A DNA stretch of 64,000 bases from positions 70,219-134,218 of the forward strand of contig QLIY01000382.1 in NCBI GenBank assembly GCA_003260075.1, written 5' to 3'. The notes beneath the pieces are model-generated. The model did no database searches and was not told where the DNA came from. It saw nothing but the letters and a program-made list of their open reading frames with translations. The position numbers were made by a program, and so were the translations under genes. Shown one piece after another: positions 1-12,512 of the stretch (position 1 is the first letter of the stretch; each line of letters opens with the position of its first letter). This stretch comes from Phallusia mammillata. Taxonomy: Eukaryota; Chordata; Ascidiacea; Phlebobranchia; Ascidiidae.

Positions 1-228
1 ATGCATTGTCTGAAAGCTTTAAAAAGTGCTGTAACAGGCCTCGTAATGTATTGATGCGATTTTGAATCATAATTAGTAAAGTGGCTTTCAAATTATTCTG
101 ATGTATAGAACTTCCGTTGACCTGTAGTTTAACTGTCGAATTAGTGTTTTGTTTGAAGTGTGAAAAGTTGACAACAGGCGTTAACACGGCATGTACATTC
201 ACATCACAGTAAATATCATTAGTTTCAG

Positions 229-317
229 GTTTAATGAATCACCACCTGGACATGAAATGTGATGCATCGGATTTCGGCTGCAACTCAACAGATGTCAGCC
301 CCTATTCAGCGGCATCT
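229..317 (+). CDS. prox1: Prox-A exon encoding the SPYS motif, upstream of the U12 intron
   Basis: The acceptor is a clean TTTCAG at 223-228. The reading frame gives 29 full codons containing DVSPYSAAS, which aligns residue for residue with EISPYSGSA of vertebrate PROX1 when joined to IQEGLTP of the next exon (PROX1: MQEGLSP). The exon is too short to stand out as an open reading frame. It ends at ATATCCTTT rather than GT, and that fixed the boundary. It starts with two bases that complete a codon, so the exon before it must end in phase 1, as the corresponding exon of Prox-B does. Confidence 0.88.
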
Positions 318-3300
318 ATATCCTTTTACTATTTCAAACTTATGATTATGTTTACTATATGCAAGCGATTTAGGACATTACTATAGTGTGGAAGTTAAAT
401 TTGATTGGGATCTATAGGTACCAAAATGAATACTTTGAAGTAAACCTTGTTATTACTCTGGTTCCTAAAGTAGAAAAACTCCCAAAATTTAGACTTTATT
501 TGTATTTGTGGTGTGATAAACTAAATATAATACTTCAAATTACTCGACTATAAAGGATTAAATCAATTTCTAGTCTTTGTCCATAAGCTAACGGATTGAT
601 TACGAAACGATTCTTAAACGTGACTTCATTAATTTACTTATCCCTACCGCTAAGGTGCTAGCAAATCGCACCGAAGCAATCCAATTGCGTTCGACTTTCA
701 ATTGTTACGTCATCGATCGCGCTGTAGTCTTGGAGAAGCCGCGGCGCTAAATGAATTACTTTGCGTGCATCGATCGCGGCGTGCTAAGAATCAAACCGTT
801 CCAGTTCGCGTCTTATCGCGCTACGGTCACCAAGAAATCGATCGACGGTCTTAAGTTCATTGGAATAATCTTAACCTTGTCAATATCACTTAACCGTATT
901 GAAGAAGATGTGCTAACAGACTGGGAAACTTGCACTTGCGTCACCCAGTGGTAAATTTGAAATTATTATGTCATGTAGGAGCGTTTAACTTGCGTACGAT
1001 TTGCAAAGCAACAAACCTGCCATTTAATCTATACAAAATGACAAAACTTTCTTTCATATTTTAAATGTAAAAAACTGCATTAGCGATGAATATGAGTTAT
1101 GTGTTCTAGTTTGAATGCGCTATAGGTGTGTCTGATTGCTTGGTAGATTAACATATCAACACTCTTTCATCTTAAATCAACACAATCGGCGAGAACGGTA
1201 GATCGGAAACGATTCGGTATTTCTTTGTTCTCTTATACAAACCGGAAAGATTTTGTTCAGCATAGGAAACTTCACACTCGAATCGATTTTAATCCCCCAC
1301 AACAAATCACATCCAACAAAACTTTTTCGCCGCCTAATTACCTCATTAGTCACAACTCTAGTTATTTGTTTATCATCTGTTGTTCGAATTTTCACAGCTA
1401 ATTCTCGATCGCGCGTTTCCTTCTATAATTAATCATGACGCAACAATCACCTTTATGCACCCCTCTCTTTTGCAGATTTGTCATCTGGGGTGAATATTAA
1501 AGCGCGAAATTATTCAGTAATTACCTTTACTAATCCGTCGCACAACAGCACGGCTACGTCACGCGTCATTATTGCGTCATCGCAAGTGTGACGTCATAAT
1601 CCCTTGGCGGAAGTGTTCTCGGATGTTTTGGGGCCAATTATCGCATTTGAACGGTCGATTAAGCGTGACATCGGTGTTGTGTTTTACAACCAACAGACAC
1701 ATGAGGTGCAATTAAGTGATCGGGCGGCATATGTCATCGAGATCTGTTTTCGAGCTATACAAGCTTAATTGAAACCGGAATCTGCAAATTAACGCGTTAG
1801 ATGAATAATTACAAGCGCTTAGTTGTAGGGTTATGACAGAGAACAGATGTAACTCTGCTACTAATGCTGTGACATACCTTGGTATGAATAAATAAACGAG
1901 TGCATGGAAAAGAATTGGTTGCAATACGCTTGTGACGAATGCAAAGAATGATAATAACAACTAAAGCTAAATGTAATGTCATCTAGCCAACTTTCATAAA
2001 AGTTTTCATAAAATCTGTTTTATCTTTTATGTGCATTGAAATTAAACAAACGACCCCACCTAAATTTTGCCGAATTTAAATTAGCGTCCGAAAAGCATTT
2101 TTTTAAGTGATTTACCAACAAAATCAACGTTTAAGATATGACTAATGATTTAAACATAATTCAAATTTTAATGCTTATTCCCCTAAACCGTAGTATTTAG
2201 TTGTAAAAAAAACGTAGTAAAAAACATTCAGGGTGTTTTTAACGCGGAAAAACTCTGTAGATCCCCATGAATGGGACAGTTTTCCCAAATACTGAAATGT
2301 ATTGCTTCAAATATATAACTTTTGAGGTTTACATACGGCATTGAGTTATTGTGTTTTAGGTAAAACCTAGAATTCTTAGGCCCCAAAAAATGATAAACAA
2401 GTTTATAGCATCCTAACGTATCTCTACCACTTTGCAAGCGTTACAGGTTTAGCGTTACAAAAACATCTATTTTTTCGGCAACAAAACGCGAAGTTGTGAT
2501 TAGTTTCGTGCGACCAAAATGATAAAGGATTTTAAACAATAAGGGCCAAAAGTTGCAAGTGATTTCACCCAGGGTGAGACACGAGCTTACCGCGAAAGTG
2601 AAAAGTTTACAAATTATGAAAGCGAGTTTCTTTGTTCTCCGTACCGATTGTTATATTCACAATGATTCATATCCGCCAATCGCCCAAAAAAATGAATTGT
2701 ATTGTGGTTACGCAAAAAGGCATTGTGACGTTGTTTTAGAGAACTAGAAAGTGTTTTGTTAAAATTGAAAGTTTCGCCACATCACTGCTTGATTGTGAGT
2801 CAGAGAGTTTCTGTTTTTGTCTGCGACATTTGCGGCTTGTTTAGCAAAAAATACCAATTAATTTGTTGCATTTGCGCTTTGAGGTTTTAAACCAGTTTGC
2901 CTAAAACCGTAAGGACAAACTATTCATGTAGAGTTTAACCGGAATTTAAGAAAGTTTGTAGTGAAACCTAATACAATTTCGTTTCATAAAAGATCAAATA
3001 TTTGCAATTAATTGGTTTTTGACAAGCGATTTTTTTAATTTAAATGCATTTCATCACCGATGGTGAACACCGAGCTGCGTATATCGACCCTCTCATACCC
3101 CCACCAGTTTATTTTAGAAATTCGGGCGAATCGCTGCCATTCACAATTGACACATTTCCAGAAAATTCGTCGCACACTGTGTCACGTGACCATCGAAAGT
3201 TGCCGAGTTGGGCGAAAAATCGCGAAATTCGAATCCAGAATCGAAATAACACCGAGGCTTGTAGAACCCTCGCGATTTTGCTAGCGTCGTCGGCGCTCTA

Positions 3301-6300
3301 AGCCGAAATTCTTCAACCTAGCGGAAGACGAGCGCCAATACGATACCCCCTCGTTTTCTGAGAACGTCACGAGCGGCATTGTGATGTAATAATTACAGCT
3401 TTCACCCTGGTGAGGTTCCTCTGCCGTTAAAGTGAAAAACGAGGCCACGAACAATCACTTGTTTCCCCTCTTAGTATCTCCGTTTGTCTTTTATAGGCAA
3501 TAATGCAATGTTTTTTTCCTTAATTAAGAGTTAGCCGTCTTGTTTGTTTATAATGTACTGTAGAATTGAATGCAATAGCTCTATCTGTGCATTAAATAAT
3601 AAAAACTATGTACATTTTTGAAAAACACCGTACAGTTTTGTATTTTATGTCTTAACTTGTTGGTAAAACTAATCAATGATTTGTTGTATTTTTTACCCGA
3701 TTTGACAAAGTTTTTCCTTAATTCACTTTTTCACATTCAAGAAGGTCTCACACCACATCACTTGAAGAAAGCAAAGCTGATGTTTTTCTACACTCGCTAC
3801 CCTAGCGCCAACACCCTGAAAACCTACTTCAGTGATGTAAAGGTATGTTGTGTTTCATTTCATGACCCATGGCAGAGTTGTAATTTAAATGAAGGATTTA
3901 ATGGAAATGCTATTATCATAACATGCTAACATACCTGGAAATGTTAACGTTATTTCCTTTACCGTTTTTGACGAACCTTACACTTACGTCATAACTAACC
4001 TTTTATGACGTCACAGTTTACACGGGCCACCACCTCCCAGCTGATCAAGTGGTTCAGCAACTTTCGCGAGTTCTACTACATCCAAGTGGAGAAGTTTGCC
4101 AGACAAGCACTCACCGACGGAATCAATGAACCGAATCAACTTCAGGTGTCACGTGATAGCGAGGTGTTCCGAGTTCTCAATCTGCATTACAACAAGAGCA
4201 ACGACTTTAGGGTAAGTGGAATGATTGGTTGCTTTCAGTTTTTGACAAGTTCTTAAGACTAAGAGTTTTAAGCCGATATTAGGCTTCTTTGGCTTGGTGA
4301 ACAAAAAGCATGGCGATATATTTGCAATGAAACGATCACTAAGCCGGAAAAAAATGCGCAAATTTGGGATACTTGTTTTTTTTTACACCACTGTTTGCAC
4401 TTTTTCATTGGGTCTTTTTCAAATCACAGGCAACTTTTCCCTAAACCCCCAAACAAAATAATGTATTTTGATCTCCACAAGGCGAAAAACGCAAGATACA
4501 GTACTACAACGTATAACTGCAACAAAACCAAGGGATTTGAGGCAAACTTAAAGTAGCCTACAGGTCCGCAACGCATAACAACACGCTATTATGTGAATCG
4601 ATTATTTGAACACTTTAAGATGGCGTCGATCATTGCGACGTGCAATTCCGCCATTTTGATCCTGAAGAAACCAAACGCCCACCTTCTTGTATTAGTTTTA
4701 AGCAATGCCGTCTCCTTCAAGTATTCTAAACCAGTGGTTTTCAATAGGGGAAGAATTCACTTTAATTTGTAAATGTGGTTTGTGAATAGACACTTGAGCT
4801 CTGGGAATATAACCTGTGAAGTTGATAAAAGGCCTAAATTTAATGTATCTTTGTATGGTTTAGCATCTACACAGTACCTGAGTATAACGAATTGGGGAGG
4901 AATGAAAATGTTTTTAATTGTTAAGGAAGGAATTCGTCTAAAAAGTGTGGGAACCACTGTTCTAAACGTTAACGTACCATTATGTCCTAACAGAGAGCAT
5001 CATGATTTTCTGCTTCTTTATGTGTAACTCAATAGCGAAGGTTGTAACGTCACTGTGATCAAACGCGTATGCAAATTTGTATCGGTTCCTTTCATTGTGA
5101 TAGGTTAAGGAAACACTGAGCATGTGTAAACAACTCGGGGGCAATGTCAAAGATTTGGCGGGAGGTTGTGACGCCAATTCCGGTCGTTGCTCCGGTTGTG
5201 ACCGGGCTTCGGTACCTGGACGTCCACGAGGCGTTAAAACGCATCACACGACTACTTGCTTCTTGTGTAGGCGCGCAGTAGTTTGTCACTATAAGACCGT
5301 ACTTTGTTTGGAGCATTCAAAAACGTATCTATGAGCCTTGTAGTTTTTGGTTAATACCATACCAGTATTTTAATTCAGTTTTGTTTTAGCTTATTTAAAT
5401 TCAATAAAGGTCATAAAGAAGGTAAATAAGGTTAAAATCCAACACAAAACATGCGATTTGGGAGTTTAAACTAATCAATAATGTATATTTTTTAGACAAC
5501 TGTCCCTCTTAACAGGCTAAATCCCTTATTTTAGAGCACAAAACAATAGCAAACGCACAGTTCACGATTCTACGTTTTACAGCTTAATTTCCGATGGTGG
5601 CATTCGCTTGCAGCGTCAGTGGTTGTTGCCTCTTTTTACGTCACAATGCTGTTCCGTTTGGACAATAACAAAAATCCAAGTAGTTTAAAAACGTGACACA
5701 AGTACGCACTTGCGCCACATGAAAGACGCCACTGAGTCAAAAATATAACGCAACACTTTGCTCTATTGTTCGGAAGTGTCAGTGATCGTGACGTCACATG
5801 GACACGTCAGGGTTATAGGGTCACGTGATATGTTGTACAACTAATCTGGATTTTAGTATTGGTGATTTTCGTTCAAATTGATATCGGGTAATAATAAAAA
5901 CACACAATTGTTGTAAGTTTGTTAATGTTGGTTGACTAAATAATTGCTTTGTAATGATGATTTTAATTACTGTTGTATATACAACAAAACGAACGAGTCA
6001 TAGGTTTTTATCCTAATATTGACCAATTTAAAATAACTTAAAATAATTGTGTTTTTTTGTAATTCGGAGATGTTGTTGTTACGCATTCAATTTCTTTTTT
6101 GAAATGCTTTTTGATTTGTTCATAGCGTTGCTATTTAGACAGTTTAAGATAAATTGTGCGAGTGAATTCATTTAATTTCCTGTTTAAATTTGTTTTGAGA
6201 GTTTTTATTGGTTACTAAAGACAATTTTGTAAATGTTTTTTTCCTATTGTAAAACATTTTTACAAATCCATAGTAAAAAAAATGTTTTTTTTACATCCTA

Positions 6301-9300
6301 TTTTATATTAATCACGGTATAATGATGATGTAGGGGGGGGGGTTATCGTAAAACATTTTTACAAATCCATAGTAAAAAAAAATGTTTTTTTTTACATCCT
6401 ATTTTATATTAATCACGGTATAATGATGATGTATAACAACAGTAGGCCTTGGTGTAGAGCCCACGCCGTGTAATCTCTTCTTAAGCGTTAAACACGGATG
6501 TTACCAGTTGTCAAGTAGTCATGAATCTTCAGTTGTTTCAACAACCACTCTGTTCTGTCTCTGTACACAAAGCGGACTAACTTGTGGCCCGGAGGCTCGT
6601 GGTAGCTCAAGTGAGCAAACCAAGCTTTATAGGTTGTTCCGCATTCTTTGCTTTGCCGCTTGAATATCAATAACTTCTCGTAAGAGCAGCGTATACTTGT
6701 CTATAAGCCGTTGGTCGATACTCCAAGAGCCCTTTGATACTTCCAGCCCAATGCAACGTCCCTATCCTTATAGAAAAGACATCTGCTAAGGCTATAGCAG
6801 GCCACGCCGTTTCAGGCCCCCCTCGACAAGGGTACTTGCCTTTGTTAAGGGGTCGCGCACCCCCAGAAAAGAAACAGTCCAAGTTTTTTTGTTTTAACGT
6901 CGGGTCACCAATCTGCCGCCTTCCAAGCACTTTTGAAGTGTCATGGAAATCATACCCGCGCTCTGGCATGATTATGATTTCTGTTTAAGCGAGAACATCT
7001 GCTGGTGGCAAAGGCTCTTGAAGTCGCTTCTTGTTTCATTGTTAAAAGGACGCTATATCGATTCGCGCTTCCCTTATGGTAAGTTTCGACAACTTACTGT
7101 CTCTTGAGAACGTGTCGATTGTTTTATTTGCGCGTTCGTATCCGGTTTAAAATAGCCAGAGTATATCAGCATACTCAATCTTTGCGTAAGTTCCAAGCGC
7201 ATCAAAAGCTTAGTACATGTCAGGTTATAATTTTAAAGTCATTCTTTCCCATTGCGCCGGCTTAAGGAAGCCATACAACAGCTGGTATTACACCACGAGG
7301 ACTTCAAGCGGTTGTTCCCGCCGCGTGGATGTTCTCTTGGAAAAATAAACACCCTCTGCAAATTTCTTCCGCGTAAATTGCGACAACACCCACTCGTTTC
7401 CGGAATCAGTTGTGTTCCTTAATGTAAACTGTCTCCTCCTGTTACCAAACCACGCATCATCGGCAGCAAGCAAAGTGACAAACCCACGCAGTAACATGTA
7501 GAAATATACAGGATGTCAAACTGAAGGTTATATCATGTAAGTTTGATGTTACAATTTCGAAGATATTCTATAAAGCTGAGGTTCTTAGCTTTTTTTGCGT
7601 TGGTACCCTTTTATATTTTGGTAATTTGTTACCTCTTGTCCGCAATTAACGATTGTTCTCGACAACAAAAAGAAAACATTAAGGCTTTTCAAGCATTTGG
7701 TGGTGTTTTTCAATACTTATTTCAGACAATAATGAAGAAACTTGGCCCAAACTGTCTTGGTTTTGACCTGTTGTCTCGTAACCCTTGGCTAAGTGTTTCG
7801 GGTACATGTACGATTTGTGAAGAACCCCTTCCACAAGTTGTCAACCGGCAAAAAACTTGTGTAAAGTCAAATATAGCTGCAAAGTTGAAACGCCTGGAAA
7901 AACATCAAGTACCACGATCTACAAGCCTTGCCGTAATTGCAGAACCGTGTTGCAATAATTAGCAATCATCGTAGGCCCTGTGCCCTTCCGTTTCATCTTA
8001 TCGGCCGATGTCCTTACACTTGCGCCAGTGATAGCCTCCAGACGATACAGGCACGACCTTTTCCATCTCTCCCCCCACTTGCGACCTCACATTCCCGCAA
8101 TGAGTGATGGAGGTTCGCTTCCTACCCCGACAAATTGCTCGCCTAGCGCTCATCCATCAACCACACAAGGCGTCGTCGCAAAACGGATCAGCGCAAGCGG
8201 ATTTCCCGTAATAATCGCCGCGCCCCTTTGTTTGATTGCGACTGGGGTTTGCAAAGCATCGAACAAAACTGGTGTTAAAAGTATTGGCTAAGAGACATTT
8301 TAAGCAAATCATAATTGATCGCACTGCTTTTCTTCCGGTCGTAATTGGTTATTTGGAAGGCGACAATGTTCGTATGTGGTGGTAATCATGCAGTGCAGAA
8401 ATGCATTGTACGCTTAACCAACCGTTTAGTAAATCTAGAAACTTCCCCGGTCAAAACAATATGGATATGGTTAAATTAAAATGCGTCCAGGACTTAGGAA
8501 ATAGCCCCATCAATGTTATATCTGATTTTCACGTGACTTGACATACACACAAGCTTCCTGGGTACACTAAGGCAGTGCTCTTCAAACGGTGTGCACGGTG
8601 CACCCTAGGGTGCACCAAAATATGCATGGGGTGCACCAGTGCGAAGGGGTATACAAGGGTGCATCACAAACTTTTAATGAACCATTAATATTTGACTGTC
8701 AGGATATTAGAAAAAAGATGTAGGTTTCAAATGATGTGAACCAAGGTAAACTTTTTTAATGTTTTATCCCCGTGTCAAGTTTGATAGTGTCTGCGTTACA
8801 GTCGGGTTATATTAGGACATCGAGTTTTGGCCTTTTCTCCGGTGTTTCACAGAAAATTCGCGAACATATGCTTGGAGTATTGATAGCAATTTAAGCAATT
8901 TTTGCGAGCTCCACTCGGTTTGATTGACATGATGATATGCATTTTTTCATATCGCTTTTATCTCAGTTAACCTTTTTAAGTAAACAGGGTGCATGAGTTC
9001 GTCACGACAACTTTAAGGGTTCACCAAGCCCAAAAAGGCTGAATAGCACTGCACTAAGGCATACTGTAAGCAGTCAAGTAAGGTTGCGAATAGGGGGGGG
9101 GGCTGAAGAGCACTGCACTAAGGCATACTGTAAGCAGTCAAGTAAGGTTGCGAATAATTACTGTGGCCGATTACCCAATAGCAGGACGCGTCTTGCATTT
9201 ACACGTACGACCTTCCCGTTAGCAACGACGAAGGTTCGTAGACGTTTCCCTTTAGCTTGTAGTTGCCTTCCGGACCAGCCGACGACCTTCTAGTGAGAAA

Positions 9301-12300
9301 AACGAGGGCGAGAACCTAAACAATGTGAGGAACAGACCAACATACGAACCTCCGACCGTAAAACCATAACACTAAGTAACCCCGGCCTTCACACTTGCCT
9401 TGTGTGGCATCATAAACTGACTGTTGCAAGGACAAGGGGGGGGGGGGCGGGGGCGAGAACCTAAACAATGTGAGGAACAGACCAATATACGAACCTCCGA
9501 CCGTAAAACCATAACACTAAGTAACCCCGGCCGTCACACTTGCCTTGTGTGGCATCATAAACTGACTGTTGCAAGGACAAGGCAAATTGCGACTTTTTAC
9601 AATGGTTCTTGCCCACATCACTTATATTTCTTTTAACATTGGTACTAAATGTCTATTAAACTGTATTTTTTCCTCGAGAAAATATAAACACTTTCTTATA
9701 ATGTCGTAAAAATATACTTTTTTTTAGCTTGAAGCACGTTAAGTTTACTGCATTAAATATGTACCTAAAATGGTTCGTTAAGATTTAGGCCTAAATTAGG
9801 AAATTCACCCAGCGACCAATCAAGGTATTGAAAACGCCAGCGAAACACATAAAAAACGATTTAGCGTTACCTAAAATCGCTACATTGCGGTAGCGTTTAA
9901 CTGCATTACAATGTAAACCTAAAAGGTATGGTTAACATTTAGCGCTGAATTAGAAAATTCAACGAGCGAGCTATCAGAAAACGCTAGCAAATTGAAAAAA
10001 AACGACTTAGCGTTACCTAAAATCGCTACATTGCGGTAGAAGTGGGGGGGGGGTACCTAAAAGGTATGGTTAACATTTAGGGCTGAATTAGAAAATTCAA
10101 CGAGCGATCTATCAGAAAACGCTAGCAAATTAAAAAAACGACTTAGCGTTACCTAAAATCGCTACATTGCGGTAGAAGTGTCATTCGATCCATTATCAGC
10201 TCGTGTTTCATATATTCTTTATACGGGTCCAATAATATGGAAGTGCCCTGAAATCTACTGGCAAAATAGGGAAGCTGGAATCGTTAAGATATTTGATGGA
10301 TTGTTGCCATCGTATCTTTACCCAACCTTCGACCAGAAGTCTGTGTTAAGTGATATCGTGTTCCGACGTTTTCTAACGTCGATTGCGGTAACCAATCATT
10401 TGTGGTTTCATGCTGTGTGAAAATTTTTTCATTGGGCTTTTTTGTAGGGTATGTACGTGAAAATTGGTTGGACCTGTATGTCGGTTTACCAAACCACAGT
10501 TTATAGTGAACTTTTTGACGCTCGTTTATGCCATTGTTGCTTTTAAAGAAAAAAACATCCAACAGTTTCTTAAATACACTAATCTTGCAAAACCAAAGTT
10601 GTTTCGTTGTTTTTTGGATTTACTCCCAAAATATGTCCAACTTTAACCATTATCGGAAAATACTTTTGTGTCTTTAAACTTCTGTTCTATAGTTGAAACT
10701 TGTTATTTTCTTATATTTGTGCTTTAAAGGTCCATTGGATATCGTTATATTCCCATAGGGACTAAGGACGGCCTCTGATATCATTATAAGTAGCGCATTT
10801 TACCTGGGCATTATCATAAGAGCGCGTTGCAACTTATAAAAAAGCAATACACGTACTCCACATTTTTTCTTGAATTTTACATCTCGCCGAAAAGTCACTT
10901 TTGTCGTGGTTGGCATGGCGACGGTCACGCGATCCGCTCTTGTCACGTCACAATACGTCGGATGACACTTGCGGTTAGGCCCTAAAGGACTAAGTTTTGC
11001 GTGCCGACATTTTCGGGACCTGTCGACTAAAAGACCATTATACCTGGTTTTCGTATCCTGTGGTATCAATCGATGCATTGTTTTGCCTACCCTCCTCTCT
11101 CATGACACAAACCACAAATACAAGCAGACACGGTGTGTCCTTGCGAGAATATAATCATTGTCATCGCAAGCGGGTCGCCAAGTTTCGTTCGAACCCAACA
11201 AGAAAAGAAAATATTTTTTTAGATGTCAATATAGATATGGGAAAAGTTTATGGTGGATTCAATGCCGCCTTTCGTGTATATAGTTGCGTGTCTTTTTAAA
11301 ACCTTATGAGCGGGTTAAGTGTTGTGTTAAATGTTTCATTGTAAGTTCAAATTGGTCGACAATCTGGGTTCAAATGGCAATCTCTATCATTGGTTATAAA
11401 GTTCTGTATTTGTTATAGGATATTGGTATAATTGTGTTGTGTTCAAATATTGTAGCTTGTAGGTTAAAAACTTGGCGTCAAATTCTGTATTATTAGTCCA
11501 GGAAACATTCACGTCTCGACGATGTGATATCATTATTATCAGCGACATATCATAGCTTACAATGCGATCGATTTTATTGAGCTGGTCGACCAGGTATTAT
11601 GCCATCAGTTATCAATCTGCCCTCCCCGGTCGTCCCGCGCGAGACTTAATGCTTTCGCCGAGGGGACCGGCCTGTCGCCACGTTGACACTTAAACTATTT
11701 TCCACTAAATTAGCTTCTTCTGGACTTGTGCGTGAGGCTCAGAGCGCAGTTAGCGAAGAACGTTGAAAATGGGTCGTTGGATTAACTAGTTTCAGTGTAA
11801 ATTTGCGATGGTGTTAAGAGCGAATGAAAAGCCCGTGTCGCCTTGGCGTGACGAATTTTCTCGCTACGGTTTTTATCGTCTGTCAATTCCAATTTTGCCC
11901 AAGCTATAATGGTAAAAAGGTACCCAAGAAATTAAAAGGCAAACAACACAGAACACGGAGGTCAAATTTTTGTATTATGTTACTTTAATCAGAGTTGTAA
12001 GCTGGCCTGCAATTGGGGGCCCGAATCCCAAAGTACAAGCCCGAAATCCGACCCGAACTTGATTTTTCTCAGAAAACAAAGCTCCAGGCCAGCCCGTTTC
12101 GCTGAAACTAAAGCCCGAACCTTACTTGACTTTCGACTCTGTGTTACTTAGCGATTGCGATGCAATTTTAAAAAGCTTATCATTTCGATAGGTAAAAAAA
12201 AGGGGGGGGGGTTGACTTTCGACTCTGTGTTACTTAGCAATTGCGATGCAATTTTAAAAAGCTTATCATTTCGATAGGTAAAAAAAACATTTGGTTGAGT

Positions 12301-12512
12301 AAAATAACAAACCTTCACTTTTCCAGGTACCTGACAAGTTTATCGACGTCACATACACTAGTCTGCAAGAATTTTTCCTCGCGATTCAGGGCGGCAAGGA
12401 TCACGATCCCGCGTGGAAAAAGGTCATTTACAAGGTCATCTGCAAACTTGACCAGGACATTCCCGATCTCTTCAAGTCGCCCAACGTTCTTGAACACCTC
12501 GGCGAAGTATAA
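229..12512 (+). CDS. prox1: Prox-A: prospero homeobox transcription factor, 3' part (5' end off window)
   Basis: Four exons are visible: 229-317, 3735-3842, 4017-4211 and 12327-12512 (stop TAA). All phases agree: the first exon begins with two bases completing a codon, and the rest are phase 0. Together they give the SPYS motif region, the [22 protein letters not shown] segment and a full homeo-prospero domain ([17 protein letters not shown], then [20 protein letters not shown] and FKSPN), matching vertebrate PROX1 to its C-terminus. PROX/Prospero proteins are DNA-binding regulators of cell-cycle exit and neural, lymphatic and hepatic fate. The intron between 317 and 3735 is AT-AC U12-type. 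The last intron is 8.1 kb and full of repeats and assembly joins. The exon before 229 lies outside the window. A related inverted gene lies at 31.8-40.9 kb. Family assignment is very secure; orthology to PROX1 rather than PROX2 is not resolved. Confidence 0.93.
318..3734 (+). other. U12-type AT-AC intron of Prox-A
   Basis: The donor ATATCCTTT (318-326) is the exact minor-spliceosome consensus. TTCCTTAAT at 3714-3722 matches the U12 branch site. The intron ends TTCAC at 3730-3734, about 13 bases after the branch adenosine, which is a typical U12 spacing. No GT donor after the SPYS exon preserves the frame, and the AT-AC choice restores the length and alignment of PROX1 exactly. An AG at 3740-3741, inside the coding start of the next exon, could serve as an alternative U2 acceptor. 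The 3.4 kb interior holds small random reading frames only and no gene I recognise. Confidence 0.85.
4017..4211 (+). CDS. prox1: Prox-A homeodomain core exon
   Basis: The 65 codons begin [20 protein letters not shown] and end HYNKSNDFR, covering helices of the divergent homeodomain and the start of the Prospero domain. The 3' splice site lies within ATGACGTCACAG, so a perfect CRE-like octamer TGACGTCA abuts the exon. The donor is GTAAGT. The first 58 bases are identical to the matching Prox-B exon. Confidence 0.95.
4732..4959 (+). mobile_element. Short non-autonomous hAT-like element with 8-bp target duplication
   Basis: The element starts CAGTGGTTTTCAAT and ends GTGGGAACCACTG. The direct repeat TTCTAAAC flanks it at 4724-4731 and 4960-4967. 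Eight-base target duplications and CAGTGGTTC-type termini are characteristic of hAT transposons. At 228 bp it has no coding capacity. Related copies lie near 20740-20968 (opposite orientation) and 34043-34270. Confidence 0.85.
6240..6432. repeat. Near-identical tandem duplication joined by a G10 run (assembly join)
   Basis: Sequence 6240-6332 is repeated at 6348-6432 with a few small differences, separated by ten Gs at 6333-6342. The same arrangement recurs across the window, so this is best read as two haplotype ends joined in assembly. Confidence 0.75.
6435..8300. other. GC-richer island of unknown nature in the last Prox-A intron
   Basis: About 1.9 kb has clearly higher GC than its surroundings and several 60-140 codon open frames on both strands. 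The longest is 7543-7962 (+), with one hydrophobic stretch near residues 13-34 and a CTICEE cysteine cluster; another is at 6667-6969 (-). None matches a family I recognise, and the frames overlap in opposite orientations. A decayed mobile element or a misplaced contig is more likely than a working nested gene. Confidence 0.35.
8573..9051. mobile_element. hAT-like non-autonomous element, 479 bp, with 8-bp target duplication
   Basis: The ends are CAGTGCTCTTCAAAC and AATAGCACTG. The direct repeat CACTAAGG flanks both sides at 8565-8572 and 9052-9059. No transposase frame is visible. The interior begins with repeated GGTGCACC blocks. Confidence 0.85.
9040..10180. repeat. Cluster of three G-run joins with flanking duplicates
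   Basis: Three near-identical tandem pairs occur here: 9040-9092 with 9103-9155 (G run 9093-9102), 9306-9434 with 9452-9582 (G run about 9436-9447), and 9914-10042 with 10054-10180 (G run 10044-10053). Second copies carry scattered substitutions and small indels, as expected for alleles. Confidence 0.75.
10180..12126. other. Last Prox-A intron: non-coding stretch
   Basis: No exon, RNA gene or complete transposon can be supported here. Small open frames at 10178-10420, 10284-10562, 10800-11078 and 10997-11299 lack splice context, family motifs or coding-like composition. Confidence 0.6.
12327..12512 (+). CDS. prox1: Prox-A terminal exon, Prospero-domain C-terminus
   Basis: After the acceptor TTTTCCAG the exon reads [17 protein letters not shown] and ends [12 protein letters not shown] followed by TAA: 61 residues in phase 0. 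It aligns with the C-terminal exon of PROX1 ([28 protein letters not shown]). About 120 bases upstream, a G-run join at 12202-12211 duplicates intron sequence (12127-12200 with 12212-12290) but does not touch the exon. Confidence 0.94.
   Translation, partial: VPDKFIDVTYTSLQEFFLAIQGGKDHDPAWKKVIYKVICKLDQDIPDLFKSPNVLEHLGEV

Noticed and set aside
7543..7962. 139-codon open frame in the Prox-A intron as a nested gene
   Set aside because: No family motif, no promoter or splice context, and the surrounding block may be a decayed element or misassembly.
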